Source: Leptospira neocaledonica (GTDB lineage Bacteria; Spirochaetota; Leptospiria; Leptospirales; Leptospiraceae). Taken from it: a DNA stretch of 64,000 bases. Positions 9,905-19,888 of the stretch are shown here, one piece after another (within the stretch, counting starts at the first letter, position 1; each line of letters starts with the position of its first letter). The stretch lies in contig NZ_NPEA01000010.1 of NCBI RefSeq assembly GCF_002812205.1, forward strand, positions 62,001 through 126,000, in the 5' to 3' direction. A model generated the notes under the pieces. The model searched no databases and was not told the DNA's origin. It saw only the letters and a list, made by a program, of their open reading frames with translations. Position numbers and translations under genes: made by a program.

Positions 9905-11317
9905 ATGAAAGCCCCATTCCAATACGATCCGGAAACAGTAAGAAGGATATTACAAAGCCCATCCGACTTCTCCTTTCAAAAAGAACCGGAGATTATAAGT
10001 ATCAGCACAGCATCCGGAATGGTGGAACCAGGAACCTTATTCGTACCTTTGAAAGGGAACAGAGACGGACATGAATTTATTTTGGACGCTTTGGAAAAAG
10101 GAGCCTCATATTTTTTATGCGAGAAGGGACATCCGATTTTAAAAAGCCTCACTGATGAACAAAGATCGAAAGCGATCCAAGTCAAGGATACATTATTTGC
10201 GCTCGGAAAACTTGCTACATTTCATAGATCCAGATTTAATCCAATCTTAATTGCAGTCACCGGCTCCAGCGGAAAGACCACTACAAAAGAGATCCTATCC
10301 TCCTGTCTTTCACCATTGGGAGAAGGTTTACTGGTCACGGAAAAAAATTATAATAATGAGATCGGAGTTCCATTCACATTATTCCAGATCAACTCAAAGA
10401 CCAGATACGTTGTATGCGAGATGGGAATGAATCATGCGGGAGAAATTTCAAGGTTAACCAAAATGGCCAGACCGGATTATTCACTCATAACAACGATCGG
10501 AACGGCACATATAGAATTATTAGGTTCCAGAAAAGGAATAGCTAAAGCAAAAGCGGAAGTACTGGAAGGAATGTATAAAGGTGGAGTATTATTCTATCCG
10601 GAGACGGGAGAATATAAAAATTTTCTAAAACGAAGATGTTTACGTTACGGGATAAAATTTAAATCCGTTCCACTCAAAAGAAGGATAGAAATATTAGAAA
10701 CGAATCGGAAAGGATTTAAGATCTCATTCCTAAATTCCTCATTGGATTGGAGTCTTCCCGGGATCAAACTTTTGGAAAATCTGGCATTATGTGTGTCTGT
10801 CCTGGAAGAAGTAGGAACTCCAACGGAATGGATACAAAACGGGATCAAAAACTTCAGATCCGGCGACAAACGATTGGATTTCCAAGTAGGAAATTATAAA
10901 ATTCTAAACGATACCTATAATGCAAATAGGGAATCCATGTTATCTTCATTGGAAGCATGTTCTCAGATCGCTGGCGAAGAAGGATTTTACGCGGTACTCG
11001 GAGACATGAAAGAAGTGGGAAATTATTCCCGTAAGTTCCATACTGAGATCGGAAGTTTTGCTGCAGGTTTAAAAAACTGCAAGGGAATCTTTCTATTCGG
11101 AGCAGAATCTTCACATGCACTAAAGAGCTTTCGAAAAAAAGCAAGTTCGGGACTTCTATCCTTCTCCTTTCCAGGAGACGAAGACGGACTCAAAAACTTA
11201 GTGGATACCATCCGGAAAGAAGTGCCTCCCGGCTCTTATCTTTTAGCGAAGGCCTCCAGAGGAATGAAATTAGAAAGAGCTGTAGAAGAATTAAATTCAG
11301 TGACCAAGGGCTCCTAA
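9905..11317 (+). CDS. murF: UDP-MurNAc-tripeptide:D-Ala-D-Ala ligase
   Basis: 470 residues. It adds D-alanyl-D-alanine to UDP-MurNAc-tripeptide in the cytoplasm, the last cytoplasmic peptide step of peptidoglycan synthesis. The Mur-ligase P-loop GSSGKTTTKE is at about 120-129, followed by the EMGMNHAGEI segment typical of MurF and the C-terminal YNANRESM motif that begins the third domain. The length is normal for MurF. It lies apart from the main mur/fts block (25292-32935), next to purE/purK, with 48 bases to purE, so it may be cotranscribed with purine genes. Confidence 0.93.
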   Translation: MKAPFQYDPETVRRILQSPSDFSFQKEPEIISISTASGMVEPGTLFVPLKGNRDGHEFILDALEKGASYFLCEKGHPILKSLTDEQRSKAIQVKDTLFALGKLATFHRSRFNPILIAVTGSSGKTTTKEILSSCLSPLGEGLLVTEKNYNNEIGVPFTLFQINSKTRYVVCEMGMNHAGEISRLTKMARPDYSLITTIGTAHIELLGSRKGIAKAKAEVLEGMYKGGVLFYPETGEYKNFLKRRCLRYGIKFKSVPLKRRIEILETNRKGFKISFLNSSLDWSLPGIKLLENLALCVSVLEEVGTPTEWIQNGIKNFRSGDKRLDFQVGNYKILNDTYNANRESMLSSLEACSQIAGEEGFYAVLGDMKEVGNYSRKFHTEIGSFAAGLKNCKGIFLFGAESSHALKSFRKKASSGLLSFSFPGDEDGLKNLVDTIRKEVPPGSYLLAKASRGMKLERAVEELNSVTKGS

Positions 11318-11365
11318 ACCGTTTTCGGACTTGCCCAGGAAGCTATCTTAAAGGATTTTGCTAGT

Positions 11366-11854
11366 GTGAAAACGAAAGTCGCCGTCATAATGGGAAGCAG
11401 CTCCGATTGGGAAACCATGAAAGAAGCGGTCTCCATCCTGAAACAATTCGGGATAGAATGTCATACTGAAATTGTATCCGCACATCGTTCTCCAGAACTA
11501 TTATTTGAATTTTCCAAATCCGCAAGATCCAAAGGTTTCGAGATCATCATTGCGGGTGCAGGAGGAGCTGCCCATCTCCCTGGAATGGTGGCTTCTCTTA
11601 CTACTTTACCTGTGCTTGGAGTACCGGTGCAAAGTAAGGCGCTATCGGGAATGGACAGCTTATTATCCATTGTGCAGATGCCTGGAGGAGTTCCAGTCGG
11701 GACACTTGCAATAGGAACAGCAGGTGCAAAAAATGCAGGATTACTAGCAGCACGAATATTGTCCTTACAAGACGAAACATTATCCAAAAAATTGGAACAA
11801 TACAGAACCGATATCAAAGAAGAAGCATTGTCCAAAAACAAAGACCTAATATGA
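11366..11854 (+). CDS. purE: N5-carboxyaminoimidazole ribonucleotide mutase
   Basis: 162 residues, the size of a class I PurE. It converts N5-CAIR to CAIR in purine biosynthesis. Visible motifs are [12 protein letters not shown] at the N-terminus, the SAHRSPE active-site loop with the catalytic histidine near residue 43, and [13 protein letters not shown] near residue 70. The start is a GTG preceded by AAAGGA. The stop overlaps the purK ATG by four bases, so the two successive enzymes are translationally coupled. The presence of PurK confirms the bacterial two-enzyme route. Confidence 0.95.
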   Translation: MKTKVAVIMGSSSDWETMKEAVSILKQFGIECHTEIVSAHRSPELLFEFSKSARSKGFEIIIAGAGGAAHLPGMVASLTTLPVLGVPVQSKALSGMDSLLSIVQMPGGVPVGTLAIGTAGAKNAGLLAARILSLQDETLSKKLEQYRTDIKEEALSKNKDLI

Positions 11855-12972
11855 AAAAAATTCTACTTCCTCCTGCAAGGCTTGGAGTGATGGGATCAGG
11901 GCAGCTCGGAAGAATGTTCGCCCAAGAAGCGATCCGAATGGGTTATCAGGTATCCGTTTATTCTCCCGAAAGAAATAGTCCTGCTTCCTTAGTAGGGGCT
12001 ACCGAAACAGTTGCCCCATACGAAGACGAAGATTCACTTCAAATATTCTTAAAGTCTATAGATGCACTTACATTCGAATTCGAGAATATACCGGGCGGAG
12101 AATTAAACTTTATCTCAGAATATTCCCGAAAAAATTCTCTTCCGGTTTTCCCGAGCCCGGAATGTATACGGATCGCACAGCATCGGATCAGAGAAAAAAC
12201 ATTATTTTCTAAATTAGGACTTCCTACTGTACCTTTTTATCCGATCACGAATAAGGCAGAAGCAACAAAGGCAGCGGAGACTTCCAAGTTTCCTGCAGTA
12301 TTAAAAACTTCTTCCTTTGGATATGACGGAAAAGGACAGACTAAATTTAAAACCAAAGAAGAATTCAGAGCTTGGGTCGGCTCCCTTGGGCAAGAACCAC
12401 TTGATCTAATCTTAGAAGAATGGTATGAATTCGACAAAGAAGGCTCTGTGATCTTAGCAAGGGATCAAAAAGGGAACATACTTTGTTATTCACCTTCGGA
12501 GAATATTCATAAAAATCATATCTTGGACATCACTATCCATCCCGGAAATTTTCCGGATTCGATCAAAAAACAAATGCTCGAGTCCGCAAGGATTTTGGCG
12601 GAAGGAATAGATTATATCGGAGTATTCGGTCTGGAATTCTTTATCAAAGGTGATAAGATTGTCTTAAACGAATTTGCCCCAAGACCGCATAACTCAGGTC
12701 ACTTCTCCCAAAATGGAGCGAATATTTCTCAATTCCAACTCCAACTGAGATGCCTTACAGGGCTTCCTCTTCCTGCTGAAATTTCTTCTCAACCTTCTTC
12801 CATGAAAAATATTTTAGGGCAAGATTATCTTCCAGAGTCGGCTCTTTGGGCAAAGTGTCTTGCAGATGAAAGATACACTTTGCATCTTTATGGCAAATCG
12901 GACCCGAGACAGGATCGTAAGATGGGGCATTGGAACTATGTGGGAGAGAGAGCCGACAAGGCGTTTTTATGA
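11851..12972 (+). CDS. purK: N5-carboxyaminoimidazole ribonucleotide synthase
   Basis: 373 residues with an ATP-grasp fold. It makes N5-CAIR from AIR, bicarbonate and ATP and hands it to PurE. The N-terminal [17 protein letters not shown] loop is diagnostic for PurK. Further marks are the [17 protein letters not shown] nucleotide lysine region near 145 and [14 protein letters not shown] near 270, which carries the metal ligands. It overlaps purE by four bases. Transcription ends in a short convergent gap before the acyltransferase gene. Confidence 0.95.
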   Translation: MKKILLPPARLGVMGSGQLGRMFAQEAIRMGYQVSVYSPERNSPASLVGATETVAPYEDEDSLQIFLKSIDALTFEFENIPGGELNFISEYSRKNSLPVFPSPECIRIAQHRIREKTLFSKLGLPTVPFYPITNKAEATKAAETSKFPAVLKTSSFGYDGKGQTKFKTKEEFRAWVGSLGQEPLDLILEEWYEFDKEGSVILARDQKGNILCYSPSENIHKNHILDITIHPGNFPDSIKKQMLESARILAEGIDYIGVFGLEFFIKGDKIVLNEFAPRPHNSGHFSQNGANISQFQLQLRCLTGLPLPAEISSQPSSMKNILGQDYLPESALWAKCLADERYTLHLYGKSDPRQDRKMGHWNYVGERADKAFL

Positions 12973-12978
12973 GAAAGC

Positions 12979-13010
12979 GATTAGCGCAGACATAAAAGCC
13001 TGAGCTAATC
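12979..13010 (+). terminator. Weak hairpin between purK and acyltransferase
   Basis: A 7-bp inverted repeat GATTAGC / GCTAATC with an 18-base loop, followed by ATTAATTTTAA on the plus strand. It sits in the convergent gap and may be the end of the murF-purE-purK transcript, but the loop is long and the T tract is poor. Confidence 0.35.
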
Positions 13011-13024
13011 ATTAATTTTAATCC

Positions 13025-15067
13025 TTATTTCGGATCGTATTTTTCTCCCAACCAGTAAGATCCTTCTAAAGAAATATGATTGCTATCCCTATAAAGAAGT
13101 TTTCCATCCCTAAAAGCATAACAATATTGATCATCACAAAAATTTTTCCAAGTCTCCCATAATTTAACTTTAGGGAATTCGCTTAGAATAGAATTTACTA
13201 ATTCATGATATTCTAAATTTCTTTCGTCGAAATTTTTCCTAGGTATTTTGCAAACCTTATCGGGATCCTCAGATTCAAGTCTAAATGGTCGCAAAGAAAC
13301 ACAACGTTTCGGATCGAATCCTATTTCAGGAACATCCGCCACAAAAACGATTTCTTTTCCGGCAGCAGTTAACCTTCTTAAAGTATCCCGCATTGCCTCT
13401 CTGAAAGCCTGTTTAGGATCGGTTATATCTGGTCTAAAGCGGTATTTTGCCGCCCCCACCGCATTTATTTCTAAATCTCCATAACCGTGTCCGGTTAAAT
13501 ATCTAGGGCCTCTGCTATTTAATAGTATCTTGGTAATCTTTGGATTTTTTTCCAACATCTCCAAGGTATTACTCTCTCTCTCGCAAGGCCGTTTAGGATC
13601 TGCCTCTATTCCGAAAAAAGGAGGGCAACCACCTAATCCCATATGCAATAAATTCAAACGATCGTTGGAAAATTTCCGGATCAATCCATATGCCAATGCG
13701 TTCGCGTGACTGTCTCCGATCAGAACTGCATCCGGTTGTTTATTCGGATCTCCTACAAGACAATATACTAAGTTTGATCCGTATTCAGATTTAAATCTAT
13801 CGATACATTTAGGATCGGAGATCATCCAACCTTCGAAAATTTTCGCGTTCTCACGATATTGAGCAACACGATAAGACCATCCGTCCTTTTTATAAATGGT
13901 CTGACCAAATAAAGCCGCGAAAATTAGCAACCCTGCAAGAGAACCCAGAACCCAAGTATTTTCCCGAAAGCGTAAATTCTTTTCCACATAATGCCAAGTT
14001 AGAGTAGAAAGTACAAAGGAAAGTACAACTGCAATCAGTCTCCATTTAAGTGCAGGAGTTCCAGATTCCAAAATAGCCGTAAAGGATAACAAAGGCCAAT
14101 GCCACAAATATAAAGGAAAACTAATCAACCCCACAAAAACCATCGGCTTAATCGCTAAAACTTTCTTATTAATGATGGCTTCAGGACCAGATGAAATAAT
14201 TAAAACCGCTCCCAAAACCGGAGCCAGCGCGGCAAATCCCGGAAAAGGAGTCGATTTACCGTAAAATAAAACCGGAGCTATGATCAGAACAAATCCTAAG
14301 ATTGAACGGATATCGCATATTTTAGGGTCATTCCATAAGGGAAAAGAAAATGGTTTATTGAAAAATTCGATTTTCTGAATAAAAGAAGGAAGTAAATCCT
14401 TAATCGTTTCTGGCTTATACAATTGAGTCCAAGCCAAGGTAGCTCCAAACAGAAGTTCCCAAACCCTAGTATAAGGTAAATAGAAAGTATATATAGGATT
14501 TCTTTTATATTCGGCCAAATTCCATATTAGTGAAACTACAGCGCAGACAATAGTCATGAAAAACAAATTAAATCTACACCGCCAGGCAAGATACAATGCT
14601 AAAGGCCAAACTATATAGAACTGTTCCTCGATTCCCAAAGACCATAAATGTAATAACGGTTTTAACTCTGCGGCGCCATTGAAGTAATCGGATAAATCAT
14701 CCAAAAGAGCTATATTCGAAAAAAAGAAACTTCCAGCGAAAGTATGTCTTCCTAATTGTTTATATTCTTCACCTAATAATACGAAATATCCCAATGTTAG
14801 GCAGAAAGTTAAAACCACCAATAAAGAGGGAAAAATTCTTCGTATTCTGCGAGCGTAAAAATCTAAAAAATGAAATGTACCCTTCTGGAGATTTTTAAAA
14901 AGAATGCTTGAGATCAAGTATCCGGATATTACAAAGAAAACATCTACGCCAACAAATCCGCCTCGTATCACAGTTGGAAAGGCGTGAAATAGAACTACGG
15001 AAAGAACAGCGATCGCTCTTAAACCGTCGATATCCGGACGATAAGTCACTGCATCGTTATGTTTCAT
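13025..15067 (-). CDS. OafA-type acyltransferase with SGNH domain
   Basis: 680 residues. The N-terminal half (about 1-375) is an acyltransferase-3 membrane domain starting YRPDIDGLRAIAVL with FFVISGYLIS and the YARRIRRIFPSL catalytic region. The C-terminal half is a periplasmic SGNH domain with the nucleophile motif LIGDSHANALA near 450 and the D-x-x-H pair DSNHIS close to the end. Such proteins O-acetylate surface polysaccharides such as O-antigen. It is the distal gene of the minus-strand glycan locus and probably modifies its product. The exact acyl acceptor is unknown. Confidence 0.9.
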   Translation of the reverse strand: MKHNDAVTYRPDIDGLRAIAVLSVVLFHAFPTVIRGGFVGVDVFFVISGYLISSILFKNLQKGTFHFLDFYARRIRRIFPSLLVVLTFCLTLGYFVLLGEEYKQLGRHTFAGSFFFSNIALLDDLSDYFNGAAELKPLLHLWSLGIEEQFYIVWPLALYLAWRCRFNLFFMTIVCAVVSLIWNLAEYKRNPIYTFYLPYTRVWELLFGATLAWTQLYKPETIKDLLPSFIQKIEFFNKPFSFPLWNDPKICDIRSILGFVLIIAPVLFYGKSTPFPGFAALAPVLGAVLIISSGPEAIINKKVLAIKPMVFVGLISFPLYLWHWPLLSFTAILESGTPALKWRLIAVVLSFVLSTLTWHYVEKNLRFRENTWVLGSLAGLLIFAALFGQTIYKKDGWSYRVAQYRENAKIFEGWMISDPKCIDRFKSEYGSNLVYCLVGDPNKQPDAVLIGDSHANALAYGLIRKFSNDRLNLLHMGLGGCPPFFGIEADPKRPCERESNTLEMLEKNPKITKILLNSRGPRYLTGHGYGDLEINAVGAAKYRFRPDITDPKQAFREAMRDTLRRLTAAGKEIVFVADVPEIGFDPKRCVSLRPFRLESEDPDKVCKIPRKNFDERNLEYHELVNSILSEFPKVKLWETWKNFCDDQYCYAFRDGKLLYRDSNHISLEGSYWLGEKYDPK

Positions 15068-15179
15068 GATTTTATTTTAGGCTCTTATAAGCGAGTTTTG
15101 GAAGAAATTAAGGCATTCTTACTTTTGTGAGACAAGGCGCAATCATTTAATAATGATCTAATCTCGAGAACAGAATGTT

Positions 15180-16139
15180 TCAGTCTTCTTTTCCAAAGTT
15201 CGAATATATGTATTTTGAAAAGGCCTTATATCCCATATCTAGAGCAATCTTCCCCTTTGTTCGAAAGGTCCCGAGAATCCTATTCAATATTGGCCCGTAA
15301 TTAAAGAATAAGAATAGTATGGCAAGATTTTCAATGAAGACAATATTCATTATTAAAAAAATGCCTATATGGAATCCCATAAGAGAAAGAATCAGTAAAC
15401 GTTTTGGCCATTTTTTTAGAAATGGAAATAGTATAGCCAAAAGTTCCAAGATCGTGGAGAAGGCTAAAATAAAATATAAAGTCCAGTTTAACCAACTGTG
15501 AGTAAGATAATAATTAGCGATGCCAAGAGAAGGAAATCTAGTAGGACGGATCATCCCATGTAAGATCCAACCTTTCATAATATCGGGATGAAAAACTTCC
15601 GGAAAGCCGATAAACAATCGAGCAGCTCCTATATAAACATACTCCAGAATTGGGACCAGCAAAACAAGCAGCATCGCCGCTTTATAGACTTGCGGATTTT
15701 TCTGATCCTTGAGCTCCGATCCGCTAAGACTTAAGGAATCCAAGCATGGAGTCAAAGACAAGGAAAACATAATATATACAAGAAAAAGTTCCCGGTGATC
15801 CACATGACCACCAAAGCCCTTCTCTATTCCTAAAAAGATCGCAAATCCTATATACGAAGCATACAGAAAATATTTACTTATTCCGAATATTGCTCCTGCC
15901 AAAAAGGATAATAAAAGAATTTTAAATATTAAAAGAAATCCCGCAGAATTGATTCCGATCCAATAATCAGAAGGAATAAGCCTGAATATACCTTGAGGAA
16001 AAAAAAGACCTGGATCAAGATAAGATAATACTAAAGTCCGATCAAAAAATACGTGTAAAAATACAATCGTAAAAATAAAAATCCGAGCAAAGCCAAGAGT
16101 TTGAGAGTCAGCGTCTTCGTGTAAGAGTACCTTTTTCAT
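15180..16139 (-). CDS. HTTM-domain membrane protein
   Basis: 319 residues, about eight hydrophobic helices. Pattern and length fit the HTTM family, the membrane part related to vitamin-K-dependent gamma-carboxylase, with a conserved-looking LVYIMFSLSLTPCLDSLSL stretch near 125 and HGMIRPTRFPSLG near 190. It lacks the soluble carboxylase-like C-terminal domain. The ATG begins one base after the stop of the 197-residue gene upstream, so the two are made together. No function is known for such stand-alone HTTM proteins. The location in a glycan locus suggests an envelope role, which is inference. Confidence 0.7.
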   Translation of the reverse strand: MKKVLLHEDADSQTLGFARIFIFTIVFLHVFFDRTLVLSYLDPGLFFPQGIFRLIPSDYWIGINSAGFLLIFKILLLSFLAGAIFGISKYFLYASYIGFAIFLGIEKGFGGHVDHRELFLVYIMFSLSLTPCLDSLSLSGSELKDQKNPQVYKAAMLLVLLVPILEYVYIGAARLFIGFPEVFHPDIMKGWILHGMIRPTRFPSLGIANYYLTHSWLNWTLYFILAFSTILELLAILFPFLKKWPKRLLILSLMGFHIGIFLIMNIVFIENLAILFLFFNYGPILNRILGTFRTKGKIALDMGYKAFSKYIYSNFGKED

Positions 16140-16733
16140 TTAAAATACCACCGAATAAAGTTCAGTCCTCAACATACTATTTCCATCCGGGGATGCAGTT
16201 TTATAAAAAACGACTGAATTTACTTTTTTTGCATATTTGCCCTGATAATAATTTCTTACTGAATTAGCCCAAAGTTGCGCTTCCTTTTTACCATGCTCTT
16301 TCTTGGAATCTTTCTGAGAGTCCAATTCTTCTCGTAATAATTCGAGCCGAGTACTCAAAGAAGGCTGGCCGATCGCGGAAAATGAAGACACAGGATTAAA
16401 GTCCTGCTCTTCGCCGTTTTCCAGTTTAATCGTCCAAATATAGCTTTCTCTAATTTCTCTCTTCTTACCTAATTGGAACATTGCAAAGCGAGCGAGAGGA
16501 TAAAAACTTACTTTCTGCGGAAAAAAATACTGCCATCGATCCAAAACTTGCACAGTTGTCCAAAGGAAAACGAAGAGCAAAAACCAGAAAATAACAATCT
16601 TATTTAACGCATGCAAATATTCTAAAATTCTAAATTTAAAAAATAATAGCCAAAGGATAAAAAAAAGAGCTATCGTCTCCAACCCGGCCTTTACTGCCAA
16701 TACAATCAATTCGTTATCAGAGAAGTTATACAT
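16140..16733 (-). CDS. Unrecognised membrane protein paired with HTTM protein
   Basis: 197 residues. Two membrane helices (about 12-28 and 43-63) are followed by a soluble domain of about 130 residues containing FYPLARFAMFQLGKKREI and a charged lysine-rich stretch near 140-155. I do not recognise a family. The gene abuts the HTTM gene with no gap and lies 13 bases after the flippase-like gene, so all three are probably one unit. The soluble part would face the periplasm if the N-terminus is outside. A small companion subunit of the HTTM protein is the simplest guess. Confidence 0.65.
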   Translation of the reverse strand: MYNFSDNELIVLAVKAGLETIALFFILWLLFFKFRILEYLHALNKIVIFWFLLFVFLWTTVQVLDRWQYFFPQKVSFYPLARFAMFQLGKKREIRESYIWTIKLENGEEQDFNPVSSFSAIGQPSLSTRLELLREELDSQKDSKKEHGKKEAQLWANSVRNYYQGKYAKKVNSVVFYKTASPDGNSMLRTELYSVVF

Positions 16734-16746
16734 AAGATTTCCTCTT

Positions 16747-17745
16747 TTACTTTTTTAAATCCGTATTCGAATGCATGAAAAATCTCCAGATTTCGAAACA
16801 AGCCCCAATCAACGCGATCAAAATTTGGATAGCAAAAATCAGAAGAGAAAAGGTAACTGCAACGGATTTATCAACTCCCAAATAGCCCATCAAATAGATA
16901 TGCCCTAATTCACGAACCCCTAGACCGCCTACGGTAATCGGCAATGCGCTTAAGGTCAAGACTATGGACCTTATCCAACCCATATCAATATAATCCATTT
17001 CGATCCCAAGTCCGAAACCCAATACGGATGAGCTAAGTATAAAAATCAAATGAGCAGATAGATAACCGAAAAACATTAAGACTACGGAACGATTTCCTAA
17101 TTTTTGATATACTTGGATAGCTTCCTCAATTTTATCTACCCTCTTTGCGACAAACTGAGGAAAATGATCCCGAGCAAATCTAAACATGAAGCCAAATAAT
17201 CTAAAAACTTGAGGGGAGAGAAACAATACGATCAATGCAAAAAACGCCATAGCTAATACACCGATCAATGGTATTGAATTTTTTAAGACGTCCGGAATAG
17301 TATTAATCTTGATAAGAAAAAATACAAAGGTACTAAAGGTGATAAAGAAAAGTTGAACTATCTTTTCAAAAAAAATAATGGATGCTGCTTCCCAACCTTT
17401 CCCTTTCTCCGGCCCTCTGTAACGGAACCATCGAATACCGGAACTGATTACTTGAGGCAATATCATAACGTAAAGCCTCATAGAAAAATTTATCTTTATA
17501 GATTCCCAAAGCGAAATATCAATTCCGCTTACCCTTAAAGCACGATTCGTAGTCATTGCAGGAATCACGATAGAACAGATTGTACTTAAACAAAAAGAGA
17601 CTATAAATAAAGGAATGCTAAACTGTAAAAATGCCTTCCATGCCGAAGCAAAATCCACAGTAAGGAATACGTAACTACCTAAAGCGATCGCAAATAATAT
17701 TCTAAGGAAGAAAAATAAGTAACTTTTTATATGTTGAAGTTTCAT
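16747..17745 (-). CDS. Flippase-like protein of the LPG-synthase TM family
   Basis: 332 residues with seven to nine membrane helices. Features are RGPEKGKGWEAASIIFFEKI near 110-130, and SALPITVGGLGVRELG near 270, a signature of the lysylphosphatidylglycerol-synthase transmembrane/UPF0104 (AglD-like) family. There is no C-terminal aminoacyl-transferase domain, so it is not MprF itself. Stand-alone members often lie in polysaccharide loci and are thought to move or modify lipid-linked substrates. It is the upstream gene of a tight trio with the 197-residue and HTTM genes. Confidence 0.8.
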   Translation of the reverse strand: MKLQHIKSYLFFFLRILFAIALGSYVFLTVDFASAWKAFLQFSIPLFIVSFCLSTICSIVIPAMTTNRALRVSGIDISLWESIKINFSMRLYVMILPQVISSGIRWFRYRGPEKGKGWEAASIIFFEKIVQLFFITFSTFVFFLIKINTIPDVLKNSIPLIGVLAMAFFALIVLFLSPQVFRLFGFMFRFARDHFPQFVAKRVDKIEEAIQVYQKLGNRSVVLMFFGYLSAHLIFILSSSVLGFGLGIEMDYIDMGWIRSIVLTLSALPITVGGLGVRELGHIYLMGYLGVDKSVAVTFSLLIFAIQILIALIGACFEIWRFFMHSNTDLKK

Positions 17746-17833
17746 CTACCAAACGATTGTTTTTGAAAAATGTAAGTTTCGAATATAGATCTTGAAACTA
17801 AGTTATTATTCACTTTTATTTGCAGAGCTAAAT

Positions 17834-19741
17834 TCAAACTTTTGTCCTTAATTTCGCGAAGGAAGAATAAGTAGCGAGAAGAGAAAGTTCATGTGTAGTG
17901 ATCGTATCCGAAGAAATTCTATTGCGATAAAATTCCTCGATAGATTTTTCTTTAAAAAGATTATTTAGATATTTCGGATTCACTCCGAAAGGACTATTTT
18001 CAAGAATCAATTTGGATATATCATCCTTCAAATATCTCTTATACCAAACATCAACGGGAGCATCTACCGCAGCGACTTTCTTTTGGTATATAATTTCCTC
18101 TGGAAGATATTTTTTCGTTTCTGCCATCAAAGAAAGAACGTACTTACCTATTTTAGAATTCTTGGTATTCTCTTTAGGTCTAAGCATAGCGTCAGGGATC
18201 CTCATCGCAAAGTTTTTCAGAATCGGATGTATATAAGGTCCCTGAATTACCAAACTATTTGTGTCCGAAGTCCCAATAATTTTTGCTTTATTTGGGGATT
18301 GTAACGCTTTCCCAAGATAAGCTTTTCTATCGATAGAAAGATTAGATCCTGTTTGTAATAATTTCGTTAAGATCATCTCATTCGTTTGATCTGAAGAATT
18401 TTTCTCTCTTCTTAATAACCTTACAGAAGATTCGTCAAAAATCCTAAAATTAATAAACCCGCGCAAATCGGATCTAAACATAGAATTTCGGAGTAATCCG
18501 ACCAACACACGACTTGGTCGGCCGGTTAATAATTCGACTCTGAATGTCTCCATCAACTTAATTACAGAGCCGATCAAAAATTTAGGAATTAAACGGTTAA
18601 TAGACTTAACCCAATGTGCAACAAAATGTGTTCTCGGATAACCCATAAATGCTACATCACAACCGTCTCCGGTGTATACGAAATCGTTTCCGTCTTCCTT
18701 GATCCTTTTTCCAAGATGATTTGTCTGCACTAAGTAGTTAAGCCAATTCGTAGGGTAATTAAAGTTTTCGGAAAAATGATTGAGCCCATCTAAGATGACC
18801 TTTTCATCCACTTTGATCCAACTATGCTTGTTTCCTAAAAACTTAGAGAGGGTATCAGTATGAGGCTGGTTAAAACTCTCATCCTCATAAAAAAAACTGT
18901 ATGTGTGAACCTGTTTGCCTAATCGAGTCAAACCGGAAGCTACGAGCGCAGAATCAAAACCTCCTAGTAAAACGGCTACATTCTTTTGTCCGGAAGGGAC
19001 TTGCGCAGCTAATGAAGATAAGAATGTTTCGTCCAGCCGATCCACCATTTCCGTTAGAGATAAACTCTCTAAGTTTTCGAAAACTTGTACAGGCTTAGTC
19101 AAAAGTTTATATGAATAACTATTAACTCCGTCCGCGATCCCCGTTTCTAAAAACATTCCTGTAGGAACGACTTCAATTCCCTCATAGACCGTTTTTGAAA
19201 AAGGAATAAATCCGTATGTCAAAAAGAAATCTTCGTAAGTCTGGTTTATCTTTACGGCTTGGCCGATTACGGCAACGGAGCTTAAATGTGTTCCGAATAA
19301 AAATCGATCTCCTTCGTCACAAACGAACCAAGATCTCATCCCAGTAGAATCCCCTAAAAGGAAAACTTTGGATTCATTTCGATTATCAATAATTGCTAAA
19401 CTAAATTGCCCGATCAATTTACCTAGATCTGCTACCCCGTTCTTCAGATAAAAATCTAGTATATATTTAGCTGAAAGCTCCGGCGTTTCTAAATCAAAAC
19501 CGCTATATGAATCTTTCCAAATTCCATTAATCGGTCCAAGAAAAGCAACATGTACATCAGATTCAGAATATTGTCCTGAAAGAAATCTAGATCCGATAGC
19601 AGAAGAGAATAATTCAACTTGAGGTTTATCTAGAAGAATTTTAGGAGTCTGACCGTGATAATTGGACAACCGTTCTTTGATGGAAGTATGCCCATCCTTC
19701 TTTACGGAATTTTTGTATAAACATCCGCACAAATATTCCAT
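17834..19741 (-). CDS. Asparagine-synthase-like protein, degenerate active sites
   Basis: 635 residues in two domains. The N-terminal part (about 1-210) resembles a class II glutamine amidotransferase, including LIGQFSLAIIDNR and the loop LLGDSTGMRSWF, but the protein starts MEYLCGCLY, so the usual Cys2 nucleophile is not at the N-terminus. The C-terminal domain has an altered pyrophosphate loop, LLGGFDSALVASG (SGGxDS in AsnB), and GDGCDVAFMGY where AsnB-type enzymes read G-D/E-G-x-D-E. It is therefore unlikely to be a normal asparagine synthetase. Related proteins form amide bonds on other substrates. In this glycan locus it may amidate a sugar acid or amino-acid substituent, which is inference. 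Confidence 0.78.
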   Translation of the reverse strand: MEYLCGCLYKNSVKKDGHTSIKERLSNYHGQTPKILLDKPQVELFSSAIGSRFLSGQYSESDVHVAFLGPINGIWKDSYSGFDLETPELSAKYILDFYLKNGVADLGKLIGQFSLAIIDNRNESKVFLLGDSTGMRSWFVCDEGDRFLFGTHLSSVAVIGQAVKINQTYEDFFLTYGFIPFSKTVYEGIEVVPTGMFLETGIADGVNSYSYKLLTKPVQVFENLESLSLTEMVDRLDETFLSSLAAQVPSGQKNVAVLLGGFDSALVASGLTRLGKQVHTYSFFYEDESFNQPHTDTLSKFLGNKHSWIKVDEKVILDGLNHFSENFNYPTNWLNYLVQTNHLGKRIKEDGNDFVYTGDGCDVAFMGYPRTHFVAHWVKSINRLIPKFLIGSVIKLMETFRVELLTGRPSRVLVGLLRNSMFRSDLRGFINFRIFDESSVRLLRREKNSSDQTNEMILTKLLQTGSNLSIDRKAYLGKALQSPNKAKIIGTSDTNSLVIQGPYIHPILKNFAMRIPDAMLRPKENTKNSKIGKYVLSLMAETKKYLPEEIIYQKKVAAVDAPVDVWYKRYLKDDISKLILENSPFGVNPKYLNNLFKEKSIEEFYRNRISSDTITTHELSLLATYSSFAKLRTKV

Positions 19742-19888
19742 GAAACCCCTCGTTCCGATCCAATCTTATTTATGACTTTTGGTATCGGAAATTTCTATTT
19801 TACTGTTTATCCAAGCATCCCATTCTATCCTAGGTCGAGCATTTTTCAACAGAAGGCCTAAAAAAGGATTTAATCTTTATCAATAATA

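Noticed and set aside
11461..11841. 126-codon frame antisense to purE
   Set aside because: Entirely inside purE, whose product is complete and conserved.
17834..19741. Lasso-peptide or other RiPP cluster around the asparagine-synthase-like gene
   Set aside because: No precursor peptide, PqqD-like or protease gene in the neighbouring gaps; neighbours are glycan genes.
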